From NCBI GenBank assembly GCA_039795615.1, contig JBDKLO010000009.1:1-13627 (forward strand): a DNA stretch of 13,627 nt, in the 5' to 3' direction. Below the pieces are notes generated by a model. The model was given only the letters and a program-made list of their open reading frames with translations, had not been told where the DNA came from and searched no databases. This DNA is from UBA6136 sp039795615 (GTDB lineage: Bacteria; Pseudomonadota; Gammaproteobacteria; Methylococcales; Methylococcaceae). Positions 6,975 through 12,499 of the stretch are shown piece by piece. Each line of letters begins with the position of its first letter. Position 1 is the stretch's first letter. Both the position numbers and the translations under genes were made by a program.

Positions 6975-8120
6975 ATGGTGTCTCGCCCCCTCGATCCCCT
7001 CGTTGACGACATCTATCAGGCCGCACTGGATCCCACGCGGTGGTCCCGGGTGCTTGCTGATATCCGGGAAGGGATAGGCGCCAGCGCCTACAGCCTTTTC
7101 ACTCTCGCCTCACCCGAGGGGCAAAAACCCGAGCTTTTAACCTACAACGTTGACCCTGAGTGGTCACAGGCATATTGCGACTACTGGTGGCAACATGATG
7201 CCTGGGTCCAGGGCGCCTTTAGTCGGGGGCTGGCAGCGCCGGGACTGACCCTGTCAGGATCCATGCTGGTGGAGCCCGATGCCTTCCAAAAGGGAATCTG
7301 GTTCAACGAGGCCCTTCGTCCACAGGACATGGGGGACCTTTTGACCACCACCCTCTGGACTGCCGACGCACCTGGCCCGCAGCTGGTGCTCTCGTTCTAT
7401 CGGGGTCTCCGTTCCGAGCGATTCGGTTCCTCGGAAGTCAATCACCTTACCGCCCTCTCGGGTCACCTTCGACGCGCTTTTAAGTTAACTCTGAACGGGA
7501 CGCAACTGAACGAAAACCTCCAGCAGCAAACCGCCATTCTGGATGGCATCAGCCAACCCCTTCTCATCCTGAACAGCCAGCGAAAGATCATCAGCCTGAA
7601 TGAAACGGCAGAGCGACTCCTCTCCAACGCTTTGGGCAGTGCGATTCAGGTCCGAAATCATCGCGTGATGGCACTCGGCCAGCGCGAAAGTCCAACCCTC
7701 GATGCAGCCTTTGATTGGGCCCGAACGCACCCGGGGCAACCCACCTCCATTGCGTTTGTCATTCCTTCAAACGAGGGGCATCCTACCGTAGGCAGCGCTC
7801 GACTCATCATGCTGCGCCAGCCGCCCAGTCAAAGCTTTCGGCTCGATGCCTCAGATCGATTCATGCTTCAAATCGAACTGACGGAGACCCCCCCTCCAGA
7901 GGGACTTCGGGCGTTTGCCGACCTTTTCGGGCTGACTCAGGCTGAATTCCGGGTGCTTGCCCTCATGATCGAGGATTTTTCACCCCGATTAATTGCAGAC
8001 CATCTGGGGATTTCACTTCCTACGGTTCGGACGCACCTCCAAAGAATCCGCCAAAAAACCGAAACGCGACGGTTTGCCGACCTCATCCGTTTAGCCCTGG
8101 CGGCGAGCAAGAGCCACTGA
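6975..8120 (+). CDS. LuxR-type transcriptional regulator with PAS-like sensor region
   Basis: This 381-aa protein ends in a LuxR-type helix-turn-helix (about residues 320-380). LTQAEFRVLALMIEDFSPRL leads into the helices around IADHLGISLPTVRTHLQRIRQKT, where the SLPTVRTHL stretch is the DNA-recognition helix. The first 170 residues form a sensor-like region starting MVSRPLDPLVDDIYQAALDP, a pattern common in proteobacterial PAS/LuxR regulators. A PAS-like segment follows around 185-235 (ILDGISQPLLILNSQRKIISLNE). There is no receiver domain or N-terminal Asp cluster, so it probably senses a ligand directly and does not act as a two-component regulator. It is cytoplasmic, without membrane segments. 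The TAXI receptor gene begins 82 bp downstream on the same strand and is a candidate target. The ATG at 6975 has no clear ribosome binding site. What it senses is unknown. Confidence 0.8.
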   Translation: MVSRPLDPLVDDIYQAALDPTRWSRVLADIREGIGASAYSLFTLASPEGQKPELLTYNVDPEWSQAYCDYWWQHDAWVQGAFSRGLAAPGLTLSGSMLVEPDAFQKGIWFNEALRPQDMGDLLTTTLWTADAPGPQLVLSFYRGLRSERFGSSEVNHLTALSGHLRRAFKLTLNGTQLNENLQQQTAILDGISQPLLILNSQRKIISLNETAERLLSNALGSAIQVRNHRVMALGQRESPTLDAAFDWARTHPGQPTSIAFVIPSNEGHPTVGSARLIMLRQPPSQSFRLDASDRFMLQIELTETPPPEGLRAFADLFGLTQAEFRVLALMIEDFSPRLIADHLGISLPTVRTHLQRIRQKTETRRFADLIRLALAASKSH

Positions 8121-8202
8121 GCCCAAGCTAAGACACCCCCAGAAGAATCGACTGTGAGAAGATTTCGCCTCACCCGCGCCCCGGATCGTAAGGCCTAAAT
8201 CT

Positions 8203-9603
8203 ATGAGTCTGATTGACGAGCTCCGTGATCTTCCACAAACCGTAAAAGAAACCCTTCGGGATGAGTTTCGTCACGTGCAGCGTCTCTTTCGAGAGGCCTG
8301 GCATCTCATCCTGCTTCTCTTGATTGCATTTCTTGCCATCCTTTGGCTGGCAAAGCCTTCGCCTCCAAAAGTGGTCGAAATGGCGGCGGGGCGACCGACC
8401 GACTACTCCTTCGAGCTCGCTCAGCGCTATGTCCAGTTCTTCGCAAGCAATGGCGTTGAACTTCGCCTGATCCCCACTCAAGGGGCGCTCGATAACTTCG
8501 AACACCTCAAAAATACCCGCGATGCGATCAAAGTCGCCATGATCCAGGGTGGTTTTGTGGACACCCCTGAAGAAGTGAAGGGTCTTCTCTCGCTCGGCTC
8601 GATTGCCTATGAACCGGTCTGGCTCTTTTATTGGGGAAATCAGGCCGATGAACTCCAAAGGCCTCTGACTGAGCTGCTCAAAGGCCCTATTTCGATCGGC
8701 AACCTGGGCTCAGGCACTCACGCCAAGGCCCTCCAGCTTCTCAAAATCAACCGGATGACCCTTGATCCTGTCACCATGCGCGAGCTCCCAGAGGATCAGG
8801 CGGTCGCCGCCCTCAAACGTAAAGAGATCAGCGCCATGTTGCTGGTCGAGCACTACGAATCCCCTATGGTTCAGGACCTTTTAAAGCTGGATGGGCTCGT
8901 GGTAGCTGACTTCACCCGGGCCAAAGCCTACGCGAAGCTCCTCGGCTATATCGAGGTTCTTCACGTCCCCATGGGGGGCTTTGATCTGGCCCGAAACTTC
9001 CCCAATCGCGACATTCAGCTCTTGAGCACCACGACCACCCTAGTGGTCGAAGAGGATATTCACCCGGCCATCCAAATGCTTTTCATGGAGGCCTCAGCAG
9101 CCATCGTTGGACATGAGCGATTCTTTGGCGATGCGCAGGAGTTCCCGTCCGTCAAAGATCCTACGATCCCCTTGAGCGATGTAGCGCATCAGTATTTTGA
9201 TAAGGGCGCTCCGATTCTCAGCTACTACCTTCCCTTCTGGCTCGCAGAATTCATCGATCGCATGGGTCTTCTGCTCTTACCCTTTTTGGCCTTTGCTTAC
9301 CCAACCCTAAAATCCATTCCGGAGTTTTTGATCAAACGGGCCCGAAAAAAGATTGAACGCGTCTACCTCGCGCTAAGACGCCTTGAAAATGAGGTCCGCA
9401 CCGATTTCAGTCCATCGACCCTCGATCAAAAGATCGCAGCCCTCGACCGAATGGAAGCCCAAGTCCTCCAAATCAAGATCCACAAGAAGCTAGTGGCTGA
9501 ATTTTATGCGCTGAGAAGTGACATTGAATTCGTCAGGGCCGTGCTGATTCGGCTTCGGCAGACTGAAGCCTCCCCCGAGGAAAAACCCGAAGTTAAGCCC
9601 TAA
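8203..9603 (+). CDS. TAXI-family TRAP-type solute receptor, membrane-anchored at both ends
   Basis: The 466-aa protein belongs to the TAXI group of TRAP solute-binding proteins. A charged cytoplasmic N-terminus is followed by an uncleaved helix (about 33-50, LILLLLIAFLAILWLA). The TAXI domain (about 56-335) includes ELAQRYVQFFASNGVELRLI, GALDNFEHLKN, AMIQGGFVD, EPVWLFYW and ISIGNLGSGTHAKALQLL. After it a second hydrophobic helix (about 353-368, MGLLLLPFLAFAYP) returns to the cytoplasm, followed by a roughly 85-residue charged coiled-coil tail. Classical TAXI receptors are free periplasmic proteins working with a DctQM-type permease. No permease gene is here, so this may be a binding or sensing protein with an unusual two-anchor design. 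The ATG at 8203 has AAGG about 10 nt upstream. It lies 82 bp after the LuxR-type regulator and could be co-transcribed. Confidence 0.85.
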   Translation: MSLIDELRDLPQTVKETLRDEFRHVQRLFREAWHLILLLLIAFLAILWLAKPSPPKVVEMAAGRPTDYSFELAQRYVQFFASNGVELRLIPTQGALDNFEHLKNTRDAIKVAMIQGGFVDTPEEVKGLLSLGSIAYEPVWLFYWGNQADELQRPLTELLKGPISIGNLGSGTHAKALQLLKINRMTLDPVTMRELPEDQAVAALKRKEISAMLLVEHYESPMVQDLLKLDGLVVADFTRAKAYAKLLGYIEVLHVPMGGFDLARNFPNRDIQLLSTTTTLVVEEDIHPAIQMLFMEASAAIVGHERFFGDAQEFPSVKDPTIPLSDVAHQYFDKGAPILSYYLPFWLAEFIDRMGLLLLPFLAFAYPTLKSIPEFLIKRARKKIERVYLALRRLENEVRTDFSPSTLDQKIAALDRMEAQVLQIKIHKKLVAEFYALRSDIEFVRAVLIRLRQTEASPEEKPEVKP

Positions 9604-9645
9604 CCAAACAAGCCGAAGCCCACATAATTCAGGCTTTGCGTGGGG

Positions 9646-9662
9646 AATGAAATTCATTTTTT
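9646..9662 (+). terminator. Weak terminator-like hairpin after the TAXI gene
   Basis: AATGA-AAT-TCATT is followed by a run ending in T6. The stem is short and AT-rich, so termination efficiency is doubtful. Upstream arms AAGCC/GGCTT and CCCAC/GTGGG at 9616-9644 could form competing hairpins. Confidence 0.35.
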
Positions 9663-9804
9663 CCCTGTCCCCCGATTCAGACCTCACGAATCAGGATTTT
9701 TTATCCTAGGGCCACCTCGACTCACGCTCTCGCACAGACGTCGAGATGTTCCCTCTCAGGTATCGCGAAAAGAGCTGGAAAACATTTCAAATATTGCATG
9801 AACC

Positions 9805-9829
9805 ATTTCCGACAAATTTTGTCGGAAAT
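9805..9829. promoter_or_regulatory. Perfect 25-bp palindrome upstream of the SmbP-like gene
   Basis: Arm ATTTCCGACAAA (9805-9816) is followed by a single T and the exact reverse complement of the arm (9818-9829). It lies 90 bp before the next ATG. A possible -35 TTGTCG (9819-9824) falls in its right arm, but the matching -10 is poor. An operator for a dimeric regulator is the simplest reading. Confidence 0.6.
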
Positions 9830-9834
9830 TGTGA

Positions 9835-9859
9835 GGGTGTGTGGATATGCCCCACACCC
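9835..9859 (+). promoter_or_regulatory. GC-rich hairpin after the 25-bp palindrome
   Basis: GGGTGTG (9835-9841) pairs with CACACCC (9853-9859). One T/C mismatch and two more G-C pairs lie inside, closing a 5-nt loop (ATATG). No T-tract follows. It may act in the leader RNA of the SmbP-like gene. Confidence 0.4.
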
Positions 9860-9919
9860 CAAATGCCTCTTACCTCAAGCTCCCAAAACAAGGGAAGCTT
9901 CACTCAGGATATAAATCTA

Positions 9920-10276
9920 ATGAAATCCAAATTTGCGCTGACTGCGGCGATTATCTCGGTAGCCTTGTCAGGAAACGCCTTAGCGGCTGGCGGCCCGATG
10001 AACGAGGATCTGACGTCATTGGCTGCTCCCGCTCAGAAAGCGGTTGACGCCGGAAAGGCGGGCAATGCAGCCGTTTTCCAGACCGAGGCAGAAGCGGCTC
10101 TCAAGGAGGCCAGAGGCAAAACGGACTCCGCTGCTCAGCAGCGGGTTGCAGGAAAATTAAAGCGTGCCGTTGAAGCTGGAAAAAATGGCGATCTCGCTAC
10201 CGGCACCCAGCTTGTTGAAGAATCCATGCGCGACATGAAAAAAGCGGGCGCTCCGCAGTTTGGCGGCGGTAACTAG
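9920..10276 (+). CDS. Exported SmbP-like small helical protein lacking histidines
   Basis: The 118-aa protein starts with a classical signal peptide (residues 1-22, cleavage predicted after GNALA). The mature part is almost entirely helical and Ala/Lys/Glu-rich. It shows two related units: AQKAVDAGKAGNAAVFQTEA (about 38-57) and LKRAVEAGKNGDLATGTQLV (about 81-100). This pattern resembles SmbP, the small metal-binding four-helix periplasmic protein described from Nitrosomonas, where the repeats are rich in histidine. Here the visible repeats contain no His, so a copper or metal role is doubtful despite the likely shared fold. The ATG at 9920 is chosen because AGGA lies 10 nt upstream and the signal peptide follows at once. 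It is a single-gene unit: palindromes precede it and two terminators follow. The SmbP link is by pattern, not by search. Confidence 0.7.
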   Translation: MKSKFALTAAIISVALSGNALAAGGPMNEDLTSLAAPAQKAVDAGKAGNAAVFQTEAEAALKEARGKTDSAAQQRVAGKLKRAVEAGKNGDLATGTQLVEESMRDMKKAGAPQFGGGN

Positions 10277-10279
10277 CTG

Positions 10280-10302
10280 AGGAGCCTCTTTTGGCTTTTT
10301 TT
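10280..10302 (+). terminator. Intrinsic terminator 1 of the SmbP-like gene
   Basis: AGGAGCC pairs with GGCTTTT (two G-U pairs) across a 6-nt TCTTTT loop, and the T-run continues to 10302. It starts 4 nt after the stop codon. Confidence 0.55.
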
Positions 10303-10315
10303 GAGTGATCACTGG

Positions 10316-10346
10316 CAGCGCCCGTTGTTTTGGGCGCTGACTTTTT
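10316..10346 (+). terminator. Intrinsic terminator 2, strong GC stem
   Basis: CAGCGCCC (10316-10323) and GGGCGCTG (10332-10339) form a perfect 8-bp stem with an 8-nt loop, followed by ACTTTTT. It backs up the first terminator and isolates the gene from the convergent IPTL-CTERM gene. Confidence 0.75.
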
Positions 10347-10413
10347 GACATAGCCTTGTTCGGGATAACACGCATAACGTATTGACCCTCATACGCTTGT
10401 TCTGTAAGGGCAT

Positions 10414-10429
10414 TGCAGTTAACACTGCA
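10414..10429. repeat. Short palindrome TGCAGT-N4-ACTGCA
   Basis: A perfect 6-bp inverted repeat with a TAAC spacer lies in the gap between the two convergent genes. Nothing else recognisable is seen between 10347 and 10516. Confidence 0.3.
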
Positions 10430-10516
10430 GAAGACATCTTTTGGTCCAGTCAATATTTCGTTAGGGTGGAAACTGTCTAGGAAATCCGGGGCGATTCACA
10501 GCAGCACTTTTCGAGA

Positions 10517-10552
10517 CCCCAGATACAAGAACGAGCGCCGAAGCACCCGTTC
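10517..10552 (-). terminator. Terminator hairpin with cUUCGg tetraloop after the IPTL-CTERM gene
   Basis: On the minus strand GAACGGGTGC pairs over 10 bp (two wobbles) with GCGCTCGTTC around a TTCG loop closed by C-G. It begins 24 nt after the stop codon. The tail TTGTATCTGG is only moderately T-rich. A near-identical copy sits inside the ORF at 11202-11225. Confidence 0.6.
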
Positions 10553-10680
10553 TCAGCCATCCACAAAAGCTACCGATCAATAGCTGCGTTCACGATGAAA
10601 ATGCCAACCAAAAAGCGTTATTGCCATCAATGCGAGCACTAATTGCGACCATACTGAAAGTGTGGGGACACAAGATGCTC
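10526..10680 (-). repeat. Tail-plus-terminator direct repeat, copy A (end of part 2)
   Basis: This segment covers the last IPTL-CTERM codons, the stop TGA and the UUCG hairpin. It aligns base by base, with scattered changes, to 11199-11340. Shared blocks include GAAAATGCCA, GCTGCGTTC and GAGCGCCGAAGC on the plus strand. Confidence 0.65.
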
Positions 10681-11980
10681 CTCCACTTGGGATGATGATA
10701 GTTAGACTTTCGACACCCCATGTGTAGACGTATGTGCCACTTGTTAGACCCAAGGAACTAATCGTAGCTCCAGCCCATGTTGCTGATGCCGTGACATTAC
10801 TTCCGCTGACGAACCCTACCGGAACAATAAGCCTATTTCCCGACATGTTAATGCCAAACGGACCATTGGGTCCTGCACTTCCCGAACTTGCATCTATAGT
10901 GTTCGTCGAACAGCCGATGGCTTGTGGGCCTGAAATGAGGGAATATGACGTCGCGGCAGTAGATGCAGATGGGCCGAGGGCTACGTTTGCGCCAAGCCCT
11001 CCACCTCTTACCCTCGCGTTTGGAGTTATTCCTGCACCATCGGCAGTAACTCCCGCCAGACTCAAAGTTCCCGTCAGCGAGGCCTGAACATCATTTCCAA
11101 CCTGGCTGAAAGTAATCGTTGCTGCGGCTTGGGTCTCAAAATGACAGCCCACCATGAAGCAAGCGAGTAGAGTGCGCCAAAGCAGTCCGAATTCAGAACT
11201 AGAAAGAGCGCCGAAGCGCCCGTTCTCGGTCATCAAAAAAGCCACCGACCAATTGCTGCGTTCGCGATGAAAATGCCATCCGATCAAAGTCATCACCATC
11301 AATGCCAGCAGCAACTGAGTCCATGCACTAAGCGTGGGAACTGCGGCTGGCAGGGGGGGTGCTGTGAGCAGAGGGGAAACTGCATATAGCTGTTGAGCAG
11401 TTCCCACACCAGAAGTGCCAACTGATATCCAGAATGAATCAGTCAGTGAGGGAATCCCGATCCCAGGATTTGCAGTACCAAGCTCATTCCCTACGAGCGG
11501 GGATCCTGTGTTGCTGCAGCCTATCCATGCTGTATTTGTTGGTGGGCTCCCTCCACTGGGTGTCACACCCACTTTGCTGTTAAGGCTCGTTCCTCCACCT
11601 GAAAACATAGCCGCTGCAGTGCTTTTAACAAGAACTTTTGTTACGGTGTAGACGGGCTTTGTTAAATCAATAAAAGGCTTGCATTGGTCAACCGCGCTCG
11701 TTGCGCCGAGGGTTTTCCAGGTTAGCGAGCTAACGCCAGGCAAGGACGAACCACCTTGCGCGTCCGCATTAACGGAATTGTCATAAGTCGACATATTCGT
11801 CGAGCTAGCCTGATAAAGCCCTGATGTCGTGAAAATCAAGTAAAACTGGCTACCGGGACTGACACCCGCAGGCACTAGGCTGGCCGGGGCATCCAACGCA
11901 AGGCCTGATGTTGGGATGAGAAGAAGCGATGCCAGTGAAACGAGCATTCGCCTGTAGCTCATTGTTACAAAACGCTTCAC
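10577..11980 (-). CDS. Fused double IPTL-CTERM exported protein
   Basis: One ORF encodes two full surface-type proteins in tandem. Part 1 has a signal peptide (RRMLVSLASLLLIPTSGLALD), a domain of the kind seen in PEP-CTERM proteins (SQFYLIFTTSGLYQASSTN, then WISVGTSG), and an IPTL-CTERM tail from about residue 215 (VPTLSAWTQLLLALMVMTL, then RER). Part 2 begins after about residue 260 with a second signal-like stretch (LLWRTLLACFMVGCHFETQA) and a different domain (ITFSQVGNDVQASLTGTL to YVYTWGVESLTI). It ends in another IPTL tail (VPTLSVWSQLVLALMAITL, HFHRERSY). IPTL tails are sorting signals handled by an exosortase/archaeosortase-like system. The GTG at 11980 follows GGGGG by 5 nt; ATG 11962 is an alternative. 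The joint is W245 (codon 11251-11249), where the homologous codon at the end of part 2 is the stop TGA. A second start at the ATG beginning MTENGRFG may still be used for part 2. Confidence 0.75.
   Translation of the reverse strand: MKRFVTMSYRRMLVSLASLLLIPTSGLALDAPASLVPAGVSPGSQFYLIFTTSGLYQASSTNMSTYDNSVNADAQGGSSLPGVSSLTWKTLGATSAVDQCKPFIDLTKPVYTVTKVLVKSTAAAMFSGGGTSLNSKVGVTPSGGSPPTNTAWIGCSNTGSPLVGNELGTANPGIGIPSLTDSFWISVGTSGVGTAQQLYAVSPLLTAPPLPAAVPTLSAWTQLLLALMVMTLIGWHFHRERSNWSVAFLMTENGRFGALSSSEFGLLWRTLLACFMVGCHFETQAAATITFSQVGNDVQASLTGTLSLAGVTADGAGITPNARVRGGGLGANVALGPSASTAATSYSLISGPQAIGCSTNTIDASSGSAGPNGPFGINMSGNRLIVPVGFVSGSNVTASATWAGATISSLGLTSGTYVYTWGVESLTIIIPSGGASCVPTLSVWSQLVLALMAITLFGWHFHRERSY
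11199..11340 (-). repeat. Tail-plus-terminator direct repeat, copy B (inside the ORF)
   Basis: The same module occurs in the middle of the fused ORF. The stop position reads TGG (11251-11249). The hairpin at 11202-11225 keeps its cTTCGg loop and all but one pair, and is translated as ENGRFGALS. The sequences on either side of the two copies are not similar, so the module itself is what is shared. Confidence 0.65.
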
Positions 11981-11983
11981 CAC

Positions 11984-12276
11984 AACCCCCGCCCAAAAAT
12001 AAGTACAAGTGCGTGGGCGAAGCTAGCACGGCGTTTTTTGTGAATATTTCAATTATTTCAAAGCATAAGCAGCCTCAGGACCGTTGAGCAAAATCATGAA
12101 GTTTTGTAGACGATAAGCAGGTTAACTAAATGACGAGAGAAAACAGCAGATTCAGCCTCCCGACCGTGCTACACGCCAAAAGTAGCAAGGTCAAAACAGC
12201 CCATTCAAAATGTCATCAACCAGCCACTAAAAGCATCTCAATCTCACCATTAGACCGACCAACAGATTGATTTCGC
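11984..12276. other. Intergenic region between the IPTL-CTERM gene and the tRNA promoter
   Basis: This AT-rich stretch contains no supported gene. It must hold the promoter of the leftward IPTL-CTERM gene; TTGAAA-like hexamers near 12043-12063 (minus strand) are possible but no clear pair stands out. A dyad of the GACC(G/T)TGCTAC motif lies at 12162-12192. Confidence 0.45.
12162..12192. repeat. Inverted pair of the GACC(G/T)TGCTAC motif, left of the tRNA
   Basis: GACCGTGCTAC (12162-12172) faces GTAGCAAGGTC (12182-12192), which on the minus strand reads GACCTTGCTAC. The pair is a 10-of-11-bp inverted repeat with a 9-bp spacer that starts ACGCCAAA. The same motifs, including the CACGCCAAA block, recur at 12395-12463. 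Confidence 0.65.
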
Positions 12277-12305
12277 TTGCCCGTCAGAATCCCACACGCT
12301 AAAAT
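12277..12305 (+). promoter_or_regulatory. Promoter of the tRNA-Thr gene
   Basis: The -35 TTGCCC (12277-12282), a 17-bp spacer and the -10 TAAAAT (12300-12305) lie 11 bp before the tRNA. The GC-rich run after the -10 (TTCGCGGTCC region) is typical of stable-RNA promoters. Its presence shows that this is the original chromosomal 5' end of the gene. Confidence 0.65.
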
Positions 12306-12316
12306 TCGCGGTCCAA

Positions 12317-12354
12317 GCCGATGTAGCTCAGCTGGTAGAGCAACACATTCGTAA
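12317..12354 (+). tRNA. Truncated tRNA-Thr(CGU), 5' half only
   Basis: Thirty-eight bases match the start of a thrW-type tRNA. They comprise acceptor strand GCCGATG, TA, D-arm GCTC...GAGC with loop AGCTGGTA, anticodon strand ACACA and loop TTCGTAA with anticodon CGT at 12350-12352. The gene stops exactly at position 38. The next bases, GCCCGCTAAG, cannot pair with ACACA, and no T-arm or closing CATCGGC is found downstream in the window. The gene is therefore cut at the anticodon loop. Loss may be tolerated because a tRNA-Thr(UGU) can usually read ACG codons. Confidence 0.8.
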
Positions 12355-12394
12355 GCCCGCTAAGCGTATGTTTTGTATCGGATTTGTTGAAAAA

Positions 12395-12463
12395 GACCGT
12401 GCTACTTCAAACGGTTATTTCTCAACTTTTTCTTCGGTTGTAGCACGCCAAAGACCTTGCTAC
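12395..12463. repeat. Three copies of the GACC(G/T)TGCTAC motif, right of the tRNA
   Basis: GACCGTGCTAC (12395-12405), the inverted partial copy GTAGCAC (12440-12446) and GACCTTGCTAC (12453-12463) lie between the tRNA cut and the integrase gene. The last two overlap the predicted integrase promoter. They resemble recombinase or excisionase arm sites or an autoregulatory operator; which one is not decided by sequence. Confidence 0.6.
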
Positions 12464-12466
12464 TTT
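12438..12466 (+). promoter_or_regulatory. Candidate integrase promoter
   Basis: TTGTAG (12438-12443) and TACTTT (12461-12466) are spaced by 17 bp, 33 bp before the proposed TTG start. Copies of the repeat motif overlap both hexamers, which would allow autoregulation. The hexamers are only moderate matches. Confidence 0.35.
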
Positions 12467-12499
12467 TAAGCCCAGATTCGCAATGAAATACGGGCTCGG

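Larger units (their letters stand above)
9604..9919. other. 316-bp regulatory-looking intergenic region
   Basis: No gene is supported here. An in-frame extension of the next ORF to 9746 exists, but it reads through the palindromes and would bury the signal peptide. The region holds the weak terminator, a perfect 25-bp palindrome and a GC-rich hairpin, in that order. Confidence 0.55.

Noticed and set aside
10157..10453. 98-aa minus-strand ORF overlapping the SmbP-like gene
   Set aside because: It reads through both strong terminators and the end of a supported gene on the other strand, and has no recognisable domain.
12162..12463. CRISPR array
   Set aside because: The repeated motif is only 11 bp, occurs in both orientations, and the spacing is irregular (9, 34 and over 200 bp).
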